Assembly: GCA_945860265.1 (NCBI GenBank)
Contig: CAMAQF010000024.1
Coordinates: 1 to 48,222, forward strand
Direction: 5' to 3'
Origin: Emticicia agri
GTDB taxonomy: Bacteria; Bacteroidota; Bacteroidia; Cytophagales; Spirosomataceae
DNA: 48,222 bases
Position numbers and translations under genes: made by a program. Shown here in pieces: positions 34,699 through 43,782 of this stretch. Positions within the stretch are counted from its first letter, which is position 1, and every line of letters starts with the position of its first letter. Below the pieces are notes generated by a model. The model saw only the letters and a list, made by a program, of their open reading frames with translations, made no database searches and was not told where the DNA came from.

Positions 34699-37263
34699 TT
34701 ACTCCTCCTCGGCACCATATTGTCCACCAGAGCTTATATTACTTCCAAAGAAAACAGCATTTAAGAAAAGTTTGTTTGTTCCAAACCAAGTACCTCTAAA
34801 ATTTGGGTCATCAGAAAATAGTATTGCTCGACCATTACCTTCGTAATTAATATTGATGGCAGCCGAATTTGATATTCGCTTCAAAGATTCTGGGTGAACA
34901 TAACCTGTTATTCTTGGATTTTGGGTATAAACCAAAACCGAATTGGCAGCTCCAGTGCTTCGCTCCAGTACCGTATTATTATTTCTATAAATAGCCATTT
35001 TTTTGCTAGTATAGCCAAAACCAATTGGACTCGTAATATCAAGTTCTGCTTCAAAAATACCTCCTCCTGTTTGTTTTGCACCTTCAAATGCTTGTACATC
35101 TTCGTAGTTGATACGAACCTTATTGCGACTACTATCAGGTTTAGCTTCACGCAGTTTTTCTTTCACAATCTCCTGTTTTACTGCCCATTCTGTCCCAGTT
35201 TTTAGAGTAATCAAGGTTCCTCCGTTAGACACCCATGCTTTAAGTTTCTGAGTTGAAGGTTTGTCCAAAGCAGCATAGTTTCCTCCAACCAATACAATCG
35301 TATTATAACGGTTGATATTCAAACGAGCAAAATTATAAACTTCTACTTTCGTAATCGGCATTCCAATTTTTGTATCCAATAAATGCCAAACTTCGCCAGC
35401 TTCTGATGCCGTTACGCCGCCACCAACAAGCATCATTGCTTGTGGTTTCTTGACGGCCTGAAAACTATTGCTTCCTAAATCAATCCCCGTTGTGCTAAAT
35501 CCTGTCGAAACTGACTCAATTGTTACGCCCGTACTTTGAGATATTTGCTTCAATTTCTGGAATAATTCTTCCGAGTTTAGTTGTTGCTTTTGAACCGAAA
35601 CCAACAAGGTACCATGACCGTATTCTTTACCCCCGATACTAAATTTTTTGAAAGATGTTTTTGTAAGTATTTGATTATTAAGTAATTGGTTAAGAGCTTT
35701 TGGTGCATAGTAATCTGTCCAATCAATCAAATACGCATATTCACTTTTGATGATTGGGGCAGGAGTAGGCTTTAAATCTGTTTTTGTTATTCGTGCACCT
35801 TTTTGAAAAGAACCTTTTAACTCAGTATGTGGAAGTCCATAAGCCAAAGCTAAATTCCAAGCTGAAGCGTCATAAAACAAGCTATCGGCGAAAGTTGTTG
35901 GACGGTCAAAAATCGAACGAACCATCAAAAACTGAGGCTGTGCTGATGGAATCACAACCGCTTTCCCTTTTTTGAAAGTAGAGCCATTTTCTGTAACATC
36001 ATCGGTTAAATGATAAAATTCGATATTATGTTGTAGCAATAGATCCCAAAAAGCACGATTACGACTTTGGTCATTTGCATCACCAATAAGATATGCTTTG
36101 GTTGCAAATTTTTGCCCTTGGGCAATTGTTTCTGAAAAGAAATTACGCTGATGTTTCAAAAGATTCTCTTTCTCAACCAATGATGCACGCACGGTCGCCA
36201 AAGCATTAACGAGTTGGTTTCTGACGGTAAATCCAAAAGTTAAGTCTCCATTTTGACTTTCTTGTAAGTGTCCACGAGAACTTGCTTGCTCAAACAATAG
36301 CCCCAATCCACCTTCCATATCGGGGTAGCTCGACCCATAGCCTGGATAGAAATTATCAAATGATTCTTTAGTATAATACAAAGACCCTATTTCATTCATG
36401 GCTTGTTCAAAATACTTGGCAAATTTGCTATTTAAATCACGATAAACTGATTTTGGCACAAGAGGATTTTCGGCATTTTCTTTGGTTGGCTCAAAGAAAT
36501 GTGAAGCATTTGTGCCCATTTCGTGAAAATCTGTTACAACATTAGGCAACCATTGATGATAAAATGCCAAGCGATTTCGGCTTTCAACATTTACTGCCAA
36601 ATACCAATCACGGTTTAAGTCAAACCAATAATGATTAGTTCGTCCACCGGGCCAAACTTCGTTGTGTTCACGGTCGTTAGCATCGGCTACCATAGGCTGG
36701 CCTTTGTGCATATTTGCCCAGTGGGTGTGGCGGTCACGGCCATCGGGATTTATTACTGGTTCCATCAAAATAACGGCATCTTTTAGCCATCCAAGTGCTT
36801 CAGGGTCTTCAGTTGCAGTCAAATAATAAGCAGTCAGAACAGAAGCCTCGCCACCCGAAGGTTCATTGCCGTGTACATTATAGCCCAGCCAAATAATTGC
36901 AGGTGCTTTTTTTGTATCGGGCATAGGTTTAATTGGGTCGGTGATTGTCAAATGTTCTTTTCGGATTTCCTCTAAACGTTTAATGTTTTCAGGACTAGAA
37001 ATAGTTACGATGATCTGCTCACGATGCTCATTGGTTTCGCCAATTTTCTGAACTGTTACTCGGTCAGATACTCGGTCGAGTTCATGCATGTACTCAACTA
37101 GCTTATCATGGCGAGTATGGTGCGAACCGACAGCATATCCTAAAAACTGCTCTGGAGTTGGAATTGCAGGATTAAGCTGTTTTTTAGGAAAAAAATAATC
37201 ATTTTGTGAGAAAGAAATGGCAGAAATTCCAAGGCAGTAAACAAATGTTACAATTTTCTTCAC
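34699..37263 (-). CDS. Exported M14 zinc carboxypeptidase
   Basis: 854 residues. The signal peptide is KKIVTFVYCLGISAISFSQ. The M14 catalytic domain (residues ~35-370) has the zinc ligands His131 and Glu134 in YNVHGNEPSGGEA and His247 in VVTDFHEMGTN, the substrate-binding NPDGRDRH, LNRDW, and the likely catalytic Glu325 in LLFEQASS. From ~residue 605 comes a Rossmann-like domain (MMLVGGGVTASEAGEVWHLL) resembling class I glutamine amidotransferases, then a beta-rich C-terminus. There is no T9SS sorting domain, so it is periplasmic or released. Its role is probably peptide scavenging. Confidence 0.9.
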   Translation of the reverse strand: MKKIVTFVYCLGISAISFSQNDYFFPKKQLNPAIPTPEQFLGYAVGSHHTRHDKLVEYMHELDRVSDRVTVQKIGETNEHREQIIVTISSPENIKRLEEIRKEHLTITDPIKPMPDTKKAPAIIWLGYNVHGNEPSGGEASVLTAYYLTATEDPEALGWLKDAVILMEPVINPDGRDRHTHWANMHKGQPMVADANDREHNEVWPGGRTNHYWFDLNRDWYLAVNVESRNRLAFYHQWLPNVVTDFHEMGTNASHFFEPTKENAENPLVPKSVYRDLNSKFAKYFEQAMNEIGSLYYTKESFDNFYPGYGSSYPDMEGGLGLLFEQASSRGHLQESQNGDLTFGFTVRNQLVNALATVRASLVEKENLLKHQRNFFSETIAQGQKFATKAYLIGDANDQSRNRAFWDLLLQHNIEFYHLTDDVTENGSTFKKGKAVVIPSAQPQFLMVRSIFDRPTTFADSLFYDASAWNLALAYGLPHTELKGSFQKGARITKTDLKPTPAPIIKSEYAYLIDWTDYYAPKALNQLLNNQILTKTSFKKFSIGGKEYGHGTLLVSVQKQQLNSEELFQKLKQISQSTGVTIESVSTGFSTTGIDLGSNSFQAVKKPQAMMLVGGGVTASEAGEVWHLLDTKIGMPITKVEVYNFARLNINRYNTIVLVGGNYAALDKPSTQKLKAWVSNGGTLITLKTGTEWAVKQEIVKEKLREAKPDSSRNKVRINYEDVQAFEGAKQTGGGIFEAELDITSPIGFGYTSKKMAIYRNNNTVLERSTGAANSVLVYTQNPRITGYVHPESLKRISNSAAININYEGNGRAILFSDDPNFRGTWFGTNKLFLNAVFFGSNISSGGQYGAEEE

Positions 37264-37347
37264 GGTGATTTTAGGGTTAAGTTTGAGATGCTTTAAAGTT
37301 AAGAAAAAAGGCTAATATTTTGGTGGTCCTTAATAAAAGTTTGGTGT

Positions 37348-37641
37348 TTATTCTTGAATATTTTTCAATAATCTATATTTCTCTGGTTTTGAGCCAGTTC
37401 GTTCGATTAAGCCCCTTGCCTCCAAATCAAGTTTCACGGTTTCACCGTACCATTGGATTCCACCCTCAAAAGTATCTTTTATATTTTCATAAATAGCCTC
37501 CATCAGTTCGGTATGAGTTGACTCTGCCTTGCTTAAAATAGATAGGATATTCTCTTTTATAAGCTCATATTTTTCCAAGGAAATACGTTTGTTAGTTTTT
37601 CCTGCTTTTGGGTGAAGTGTTTGAATTTGTTCGCTTTTCAT
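37348..37641 (-). CDS. DUF6958-family small protein
   Basis: 97 residues. The pattern IQTLHPKAGKTNKRISLEKY, then a helical region, FEGGIQWYGETVKLDLEARG and LIERTGSKPEKYRL, matches the DUF6958 family. The predicted winged-helix-like C-terminal half, with KLDLEARGLIER, suggests a nucleic-acid-binding fold, but no function is established. It sits between the M14 gene and hpt, all in the same direction, with 40 bases to hpt. The ATG at 37641 gives the family's normal N-terminus. Confidence 0.75.
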   Translation of the reverse strand: MKSEQIQTLHPKAGKTNKRISLEKYELIKENILSILSKAESTHTELMEAIYENIKDTFEGGIQWYGETVKLDLEARGLIERTGSKPEKYRLLKNIQE

Positions 37642-37681
37642 TTTTAAAAATTAAAAATCAATCTTTTTTATCAAAATACAT

Positions 37682-38212
37682 TTATTCCTTCAAAACATAA
37701 ATAGCATCTAAATTTCGGCCAAAACCATCATAATCTAGGCCATAACCAACCACAAATTTATTTCCAATCTCAAATCCAACGTAATCGAGTTTTAAGGGAA
37801 CTTTCAACGATTTAGGTTTGAAAAGCATTGTCATGATTTTTATTGAAGCAGGTTTTTGCGATGCCAATTGTCCCAAAATCTCTTGCATTGTCATTCCCGT
37901 ATCTACAATATCCTCGACGATTATAATATCACGGCTCTGAATTTCTTCTTTTAAACCCAAAATCTGCTTTAATTTGCCAGTTGATTCGGTGTTTTGGTAA
38001 GACGAAACTCTAATAAATGTTATTTCACATTCAATATCAATGGATTTGAAAAGGTCTGCCAAAAACATAAACGAACCATTCAAAACCCCAATCAATAGTG
38101 GATTTTTTCCTGCATAATCTTTGTTAACTTCTTGAGCAAGTATTTTTATACGTTCTTGAAGAGTTGTTGAATCAATAAATGGTATAAAATATTTATCCTT
38201 GACTTGTTTCAT
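37682..38212 (-). CDS. hpt: Hypoxanthine phosphoribosyltransferase
   Basis: 176 residues from the ATG at 38212, the normal size; the frame is open further upstream but the extra 26 residues are not family-like. It salvages hypoxanthine and guanine to IMP and GMP with PRPP in the cytosol. The PRPP-binding loop is IIIVEDIVDTGMTMQ, the flexible-loop region contains ITFIRVSSYQNTESTGKLKQ, and KPASIKIMTMLFKP and YVGFEIGNKFVVGYGLDYD complete the type I PRTase fold. The upstream region holds a long hairpin at 38280-38334. Confidence 0.96.
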   Translation of the reverse strand: MKQVKDKYFIPFIDSTTLQERIKILAQEVNKDYAGKNPLLIGVLNGSFMFLADLFKSIDIECEITFIRVSSYQNTESTGKLKQILGLKEEIQSRDIIIVEDIVDTGMTMQEILGQLASQKPASIKIMTMLFKPKSLKVPLKLDYVGFEIGNKFVVGYGLDYDGFGRNLDAIYVLKE

Positions 38213-38279
38213 TTCGGTGATAATTTTGTTTTTGACGCAATTTAAGAAAATGATTTGACTTTTTTTTGAAGGGCTGATT

Positions 38280-38334
38280 GAAGTCATCACTGGGCGACAT
38301 TCTCTTTGAGGAGGACACCCAGTCCTATGACTTC
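38280..38334. repeat. Long intergenic hairpin upstream of hpt
   Basis: GAAGTCAT (38280-38287) pairs with ATGACTTC (38327-38334), and CTGGG (38290-38294) with CCCAG (38318-38322), enclosing a 23-base loop. It is GC-rich against an AT-rich background. On the minus strand it contains TGTCGCCCAG, the core of the tandem repeat at 47464-47505. Confidence 0.55.
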
Positions 38335-38449
38335 CTTTTGAAAATTTAAAAATAATTTTAAGAAAATTTTAAGTTTATATAATTTGGAAACCAAAAAGGC
38401 GTTAATGTTGCATAAAAGCTATTTTATGAAAATCGTGCAAGAGGTATTA

Positions 38450-39670
38450 ATGAAGATAAGTAGTAGAAGTTTGTTCGTTCTGTTGTTGTTGAGCCAAGTT
38501 ACAAAGGCTCAATTTTCGTGGTTTGGTGGAAGTACAAAAAAGAAACAACATGAAGTTTTGTTGGCTAACCGAGCGATTCAGATTGAGACTACGCAGGCTA
38601 TCAATAATATGTATAATTTTAAATATGATGCCGCCGAGCGTGATTTTAAATGGTTAACCGCTAAATACCCCGAGCATCCGATTGGATTTTTCTTGTTGGG
38701 GCTAAACGAATGGTGGAAAATCGTTCCTGATACGAAAGACGAATCGCACGATGATAAATTTATTGCAAACATGGACAGAGCCATTGATTTGGCCGACGAA
38801 ATGCTTGACGACGATGATGGCGATAAGGAAGCAGCCTTTTTTCAAGCAGCGGCTTACGCTTTCAAAGGGCGTCTGCACTCAGAGCGAGGGAGTTGGATAA
38901 AAGCAGCATGGGATGGCAAACAAGCCATGAAATATTTGGATAAATGCCGTGGTTTTGGCGATTTCAGTCCAGAATTGGCTATTGGTGACGGGTTATATAA
39001 CTATTATTCAAAATGGATTCCAGAAAATTATCCATCGCTCAAGCCGATGATGATTTTCTTTCATAAAGGTGTTAAAGCACAGGGAATCAAGCAGTTAGAG
39101 TATGTGGCATCCAATGCTTTTTATACCCGAATGGAGGCAAAATACTTTTTAATGCAAATTTATTCTATGGAAAATCAGCATCAAAAGGCCTACTATGAAG
39201 CTGTTCAGATGCACGCCATGTATCCCGATAATTCGTTTTTTCATCGGTATGCAGCTCGAACGGCTTTCATGCTTGGAAAATCTGAGGAAGCTGAAAAATT
39301 GGCCGAAGAATTATTAGCCAATGTGAACTTAGGCAAATATGGTTATGAAAGCACCGCAGGGCGTTATGCGGCTTATATTATGGGTTATATCAACTATAAT
39401 TATAAACGAGACTTGCCCAAAGCCAAAGAATATTATCAAAAAACCATTGATTATGCTATACAAAATAAATCAAAAGATTCGGGTTATTTTCTTGGTGCAA
39501 ACCTTACATTGGGTAAAATTGCGAGTTCGGAGAAAGATTATGTAAATGCAATTCAATACTTCAATATAGTAACAAACAATAGTGATAAAAAACTGGAAAC
39601 CCATAAAGAAGCTAAGAAACTAATTGAGGACACAAAAAAGTTGATGAAGACCGATAAAAAAAAGAAATAA
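38450..39670 (+). CDS. Exported TPR-like protein
   Basis: 406 residues from the ATG at 38450, which gives the signal peptide MKISSRSLFVLLLLSQVTKA; ATG at 38426 and TTG at 38384 are other in-frame starts. The mature protein is alpha-helical with several TPR-like pairs (NMYNFKYDAAERDFKWLTAK, LGKIASSEKDYVNAIQYF) and a lysine-rich end. It resembles Bacteroidota periplasmic TPR proteins of unknown function. The T9SS phosphatase gene starts about 58 bases later in the same direction, so an operon is possible. Confidence 0.8.
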   Translation: MKISSRSLFVLLLLSQVTKAQFSWFGGSTKKKQHEVLLANRAIQIETTQAINNMYNFKYDAAERDFKWLTAKYPEHPIGFFLLGLNEWWKIVPDTKDESHDDKFIANMDRAIDLADEMLDDDDGDKEAAFFQAAAYAFKGRLHSERGSWIKAAWDGKQAMKYLDKCRGFGDFSPELAIGDGLYNYYSKWIPENYPSLKPMMIFFHKGVKAQGIKQLEYVASNAFYTRMEAKYFLMQIYSMENQHQKAYYEAVQMHAMYPDNSFFHRYAARTAFMLGKSEEAEKLAEELLANVNLGKYGYESTAGRYAAYIMGYINYNYKRDLPKAKEYYQKTIDYAIQNKSKDSGYFLGANLTLGKIASSEKDYVNAIQYFNIVTNNSDKKLETHKEAKKLIEDTKKLMKTDKKKK

Positions 39671-39727
39671 TAAGTTTATAGAGATAAAGGTACTTTCAGC
39701 GTATTTTTGGGTAAAATTTTACGAAAT

Positions 39728-42103
39728 ATGTTCAAAAAGGTATTTAAACTAACTTTACTCATTTATTTCATTTTAACCCTCCCATTTGGAAAGGGTTCAA
39801 TGAGTTTTCTTCAAGCCCAAACCATCACTCGTGGGCCATATTTACAGCAATTAGGTCAGAATAGTGTCATTATTCGTTGGCGTACTAATGTGCCAGCTAG
39901 CAGTAGAATTAGTTTCATTAGTGAAGAGGATGATAAAAAAGCAGTTCCGATAGCAGATTCTGTCGGAAATTCAGCTCCTAAAATTGACCATATAATTCAG
40001 TTATCTGGTTTAAAACCAAATACAAAATACCTTTATTCTGTTGCAACAAACGACAAAACTTTATCTATAAATAAAGACTATTATTTTATCACAGCTCCAT
40101 CTCCAATCGACAATCGTCCGATAAATATTTGGGCAATGGGAGATTTTGGTGATGACTCGAAGGAAAAATATATAAAAAATCAAACGGCCGTGAAAGAGCA
40201 ATATCTCAAAAATAAATCAAACCATACCGATTTATGGCTTTGGTTGGGTGATAATGCCTATTGTTGCGGAACTGATGTTGAGTATCAACGTCAAGTTTTT
40301 GATTTTTATGGTAGTAAAATTCTTGGGAATACTCCTTTTTTTCCAGTGCCTGGCAACCACGAATATTATGAAACTGCAACTGCTCAAGTCGATAAGAAAA
40401 TTAATTATTTCAATATTATTAATGTACCATCCGACGGAGAAATGGGTGGCTTGGCTTCGCGAACTAAAGAATATTACTCTTATAATTTTGGCAATATTCA
40501 CTTCATAGCCCTCGATTCTTATGGTTTAGATGAAGGCAAATATAGACTATATAATTCCCAAAGTAGACAAAATAAATGGCTTATTAATGACTTAGAAGCT
40601 AATAAAGGTAAATCTCTTTGGACAATTATTACTTTTCACCACCCACCATATACGAAGCGTTCGCATGATTCTGATGGGGAACTTGATTTAGTTGCTTTAA
40701 GGGAAGGTTTAGTGCCTATTTTTGATAAATATAAGGTAGATCTGGTCTTAAATGGGCATAGCCATTCATACGAACGTTCACATCTAATGAAAGGCCATAC
40801 TGGAAAATCTTTTACCTTCAACGATTATATACATCCTACTCAATGGGCTAATGGAAAATATGAAAAGAAAGCTGACTCTCGACCATATATCAACAAAGAT
40901 GAAGGTACAATTTATTGCGTAGTGGGTTCAGCTGGTCGCCTTGATTGGAATGGCGATCCAAATCCTCATCCAAGTTCTGTATATTCCAATATTTCGATAG
41001 GTGGTTCGCTGCTTTTTACTATCAATGATAACCGTCTTGATGCCCGATGGGTAGCCACCGATGGCGTAATTCGAGATAATTTTACAGTTTTTAAGAATGT
41101 CAATAAAACTGAGAAAAAAACCATCGAATACGGTCAAAATTTGCGTTTGATCTCTTCTTGGAAAGGCTCTCATTTATGGTCGAATGGGGTTAATAATAAA
41201 GATTTTATTGATTTTTCTCCTCGAAAAGATACGCTTATTTCGGTGATAGATTCTTTGGGCTTTCTAAAAGATAATTTTCAAATTTCGGTTTTACCTCAAC
41301 CAATTGTACATACCGAATTTCCAGAAAATATGCAATTATGTATCAAAAATAGTGTAAATGTGCCATTTTTAGTAAAAAATACGCAAATTGATAAATGGGA
41401 ATACCAACTCGAACTATCCGATGCCAATGGTTCGTTTACAAAACCTATGATACTGGGAAAAGCAAATAAAAGTCCGTTTCAAATAATTTTGTCTGATGCT
41501 TTACCAGAAGGAAAAAATTACCGCTTTAGAGTAAGAGCCATTGTAGATTATTTCGAGGAAATTCCAAGTAAAAGTTTTTCAATTAGCACGCCAGCTTTAG
41601 TAGGTTTTATAGGCAATAAAGTTATGCCTTTTGATACTACACTTACCCTAAATTTAAGATTTTCAGGAACTCCACCATTTACTTATAAAATTAGTTCTTT
41701 ACCTGAAACTACGACGTCGTTAAAAGATATTAGTTTAAAGGTAAAGCCCACAGTAGCCACTACTTATACCATTGAAAAAGTGAGTAATCAATGTGGAGTT
41801 GGTATGATTTTGCCAGATAATAGTGTTAGTGTATTAACACCCTTAGGCAATGAGGAATCCTCTGAAAAAGTTAGTATTTTCCCTAATCCAACTTCTGATG
41901 AAATCACGATTGAGAATCATAGAGCCAAACCAATTATCGGAACGCTAACTATTAAAGATGCAAGGGGAAAACAAGTACTACAAAAAAATATCTCATTTAA
42001 TCAAAAAGAGAAAGTTTCATTAAACGATTTATCTCCAGGTATATATATAATCACTATTAAGTCTCCAAGCCTGATATTCAGCAAGAAAATCATTAAAAAT
42101 TGA
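39728..42103 (+). CDS. T9SS-exported purple-acid-phosphatase-like enzyme
   Basis: 791 residues from the ATG at 39728; the TTG at 39707 is a less likely start. Signal peptide, then an Fn3-like N-domain (TRGPYLQQLGQNSVIIRWRT) characteristic of purple acid phosphatases. The metallophosphoesterase domain has MGDFGDD (Asp139), GDNAY (Asp175-Asn176), PGNHEYY (Asn210-His211), FHHPPY and NGHSHSYER (His344, His346), the full dinuclear-metal set. Beta-rich Ig-like domains follow, and the C-terminal ~75 residues are a type A T9SS sorting domain (VSIFPNPTSDEITIE ... KKIIKN). Likely a surface or secreted phosphatase for phosphate acquisition. Confidence 0.93.
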   Translation: MFKKVFKLTLLIYFILTLPFGKGSMSFLQAQTITRGPYLQQLGQNSVIIRWRTNVPASSRISFISEEDDKKAVPIADSVGNSAPKIDHIIQLSGLKPNTKYLYSVATNDKTLSINKDYYFITAPSPIDNRPINIWAMGDFGDDSKEKYIKNQTAVKEQYLKNKSNHTDLWLWLGDNAYCCGTDVEYQRQVFDFYGSKILGNTPFFPVPGNHEYYETATAQVDKKINYFNIINVPSDGEMGGLASRTKEYYSYNFGNIHFIALDSYGLDEGKYRLYNSQSRQNKWLINDLEANKGKSLWTIITFHHPPYTKRSHDSDGELDLVALREGLVPIFDKYKVDLVLNGHSHSYERSHLMKGHTGKSFTFNDYIHPTQWANGKYEKKADSRPYINKDEGTIYCVVGSAGRLDWNGDPNPHPSSVYSNISIGGSLLFTINDNRLDARWVATDGVIRDNFTVFKNVNKTEKKTIEYGQNLRLISSWKGSHLWSNGVNNKDFIDFSPRKDTLISVIDSLGFLKDNFQISVLPQPIVHTEFPENMQLCIKNSVNVPFLVKNTQIDKWEYQLELSDANGSFTKPMILGKANKSPFQIILSDALPEGKNYRFRVRAIVDYFEEIPSKSFSISTPALVGFIGNKVMPFDTTLTLNLRFSGTPPFTYKISSLPETTTSLKDISLKVKPTVATTYTIEKVSNQCGVGMILPDNSVSVLTPLGNEESSEKVSIFPNPTSDEITIENHRAKPIIGTLTIKDARGKQVLQKNISFNQKEKVSLNDLSPGIYIITIKSPSLIFSKKIIKN

Positions 42104-42118
42104 TTTATAAACTTCATT

Positions 42119-42156
42119 AAAAAAGCTCTAAAATTATTCATTTTAAAGCTTTTTTT
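42119..42156 (+). terminator. Bidirectional hairpin terminator
   Basis: AAAAAAGCT (42119-42127) and AGCTTTTTT (42147-42155) form the outer stem; after one mismatch TAAAAT/ATTTTA forms the inner stem around a 5-base loop. It serves the phosphatase gene and, in reverse, the Lrp-type gene. Confidence 0.85.
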
Positions 42157-42208
42157 GGTATGTATTTGAAGTTTCCGTTGATTGAAACCAGTACCAACAT
42201 AATCTCAA

Positions 42209-42679
42209 TCAAGGTACAGGTAAAACCTGTGTATCTTTGAAAGTAGAGAGAATCACCATCGTTTGAGTACTTGCTACCTCTTCAATCTCATTGATTGTTT
42301 CCATGATAAGTTTTTGATAAGAATTTATATCTTTTGCAATAACTTTCAGTAAAAAATCGCATGAACCAGTTACGTGATGACATTCGATGATTTCTGGTAC
42401 TGTAGAAATTTTTTCAACAAAAGCTTCACTTACTGCTTTTCTATGTCCTGCAAGTGATACTTGTACAAAAGTCATAACCCCAAGACCTACTTTTTCTCTA
42501 TCTATTTGAGCGTGGTAACTTTTAATTATACCCGATGTTTCTAATTTTTTTACCCTTTCGAGAGTAGGTGCAGGGGATAAACCGATTTCTTTTGAAAGTT
42601 GAGCGTTGGTAATTTTGCCATTACTTTGAAGTATTTCCAGAAGGCTGTGGTCTATCTGGTCAAGTTTGTTGATACTCAT
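42209..42679 (-). CDS. Lrp/AsnC-family transcriptional regulator
   Basis: 156 residues. The N-terminal winged helix-turn-helix reads LDQIDHSLLEILQSNGKITNAQLSKEIGLSPAPTLERVKKL, typical of Lrp/AsnC; the C-terminal RAM ligand-binding domain includes GVMTFVQVSL, HHVTGSCDFLLKVIAKD and STQTMVILSTFKDT. Such regulators bind amino acids and form octamers on DNA. The target is unknown; the divergent side holds the TIGR03643 gene rather than an amino-acid gene. The ATG at 42679 gives the normal family N-terminus. Confidence 0.95.
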   Translation of the reverse strand: MSINKLDQIDHSLLEILQSNGKITNAQLSKEIGLSPAPTLERVKKLETSGIIKSYHAQIDREKVGLGVMTFVQVSLAGHRKAVSEAFVEKISTVPEIIECHHVTGSCDFLLKVIAKDINSYQKLIMETINEIEEVASTQTMVILSTFKDTQVLPVP

Positions 42680-42822
42680 TGGGAGTAATTGTTTGTTGGA
42701 AGTGCAATATATAATTTGGTGTAAAGTTACTGCATTTTTGAATAAATCAATTATAAATTCTGAAAATTAAAAGTAAAGTAATCTTATTTTGGGAAAATTG
42801 GCGAAAGCAGAATTAAGTTTTA

Positions 42823-43116
42823 TTATCGTTTTGAAACTTTATTATATGAAATACTTCGCTGACGACTACATTTATGTCTAAAATCATCTATAAGCGATTT
42901 GGCTAAATGTTTAGTATTTCGACCTTGCACACGCTCTCTCCACATTCGCCATGACGAAGGTTTCATTTCTCTTCGCATCAATTCTATTACCTCTTGTTCT
43001 TTCAAACCAAATTGTATTTCAATCGCCTCAAATGGCGTTCGGTCTTCCCAAGCCATTTCTACAATTCTATCTTTGTCAATGTCGATTAAGGCTTTATATT
43101 TTTCTTTTGAATTCAT
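42823..43116 (-). CDS. TIGR03643 family protein
   Basis: 97 residues from the ATG at 43116 (an upstream frame extension to 43149 adds 11 hydrophobic residues unlike the family). Family pattern: DRIVEMAWEDRTPFEAIE, FGLKEQEVIELMRREMKPSS, WRMWRERVQGRNTKH. The last ~20 residues are basic. It has a helix-turn-helix-like arrangement but no established function. In many bacteria TIGR03643 genes neighbour DUF2256 and cryptochrome/photolyase genes. Here DUF2256 lies divergently 100 bases away, but no photolyase is in the window. Confidence 0.85.
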   Translation of the reverse strand: MNSKEKYKALIDIDKDRIVEMAWEDRTPFEAIEIQFGLKEQEVIELMRREMKPSSWRMWRERVQGRNTKHLAKSLIDDFRHKCSRQRSISYNKVSKR

Positions 43117-43216
43117 AAAAATCAGGCATATTTTAATTATTACTAACAAAAGCTAAACCAGATTGTTTTATGAATGAGAGTTTAATTATTGAAATTTAGA
43201 ATTGTAGTTCCAAGAA

Positions 43217-43366
43217 ATGAAAGGAGTAAAAAAAGAAAATCTTCCATCAAAAATGTGTATTACTTGTGGAAGACCATTTGCATGGCGAAAAAAGTGGGAG
43301 AAAGTATGGGACGAAGTTAAATATTGTAGTGATGCTTGCCGAAGAGGTAAAAACGTATTAAAGTAA
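43217..43366 (+). CDS. DUF2256 small zinc-ribbon-like protein
   Basis: A 49-residue ORF. It reads [20 protein letters not shown], then [20 protein letters not shown] and CRRGKNVLK. Cys14, Cys17, Cys37 and Cys41 form two Cys pairs (CxxC and CxxxC) able to bind one zinc. The [29 protein letters not shown] pattern is the DUF2256 signature, a family often next to cryptochrome/photolyase and TIGR03643 genes. It is divergent from TIGR03643 and its end overlaps the convergent ATL gene by 9 bases. Confidence 0.9.
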   Translation: MKGVKKENLPSKMCITCGRPFAWRKKWEKVWDEVKYCSDACRRGKNVLK

Positions 43367-43678
43367 TTCGACAGAAGGATTCCAAAAATGGTTTTTAAAA
43401 TCAATAATTTGGTTTTTTTCAATATTAATCCCTTCATTTTCTAGTAATTCTTGCATTAAATTGCCTCCAAAATGATGTTTCCCAGTCAGTAAACCATTTC
43501 TGTTCACAACTCGATGAGCAGGAATATCAAGCATTCCGTGGCATGCATTCATTGCCCAACCGACCATTCTTGCTCCACCACCGCCAAGATATTTCGCTAT
43601 TGCACCATAGCTCGTTACACGACCCGATGGAATAAGTCGAACAACATCATAAATATCATCAAACCTATTCTCAGCCAT
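43358..43678 (-). CDS. Alkyltransferase-like (ATL) DNA repair protein
   Basis: 106 residues with the DNA-binding fold of O6-alkylguanine-DNA alkyltransferase: [17 protein letters not shown] and [11 protein letters not shown]. The active-site motif is [11 protein letters not shown], with Ala54 where the acceptor Cys of PCHRV would be, so it cannot transfer alkyl groups. ATL proteins of this kind (e.g. E. coli YbaZ) flip out O6-alkylguanine and hand the lesion to nucleotide-excision repair. Length is as for other ATLs. The final 9 bases overlap the DUF2256 stop region convergently. Confidence 0.92.
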   Translation of the reverse strand: MAENRFDDIYDVVRLIPSGRVTSYGAIAKYLGGGGARMVGWAMNACHGMLDIPAHRVVNRNGLLTGKHHFGGNLMQELLENEGINIEKNQIIDFKNHFWNPSVELL

Positions 43679-43782
43679 TTTTAATTGTTTATATTTATAT
43701 CAATAAGTAGCTCAAGATAGCTTATATTACTTGCCAATGTTACTTAACATCCAATAACTGATATTTTAGACAAATTTCCCCT

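Noticed and set aside
38213..38340. Purine riboswitch upstream of hpt
   Set aside because: The hairpin does not show the three-way junction or conserved loop bases of purine aptamers, and its core is shared with a repeat elsewhere.
43358..43678. Active O6-methylguanine-DNA methyltransferase
   Set aside because: The acceptor Cys of PCHRV is Ala54 (PAHRV), so it is an ATL protein.
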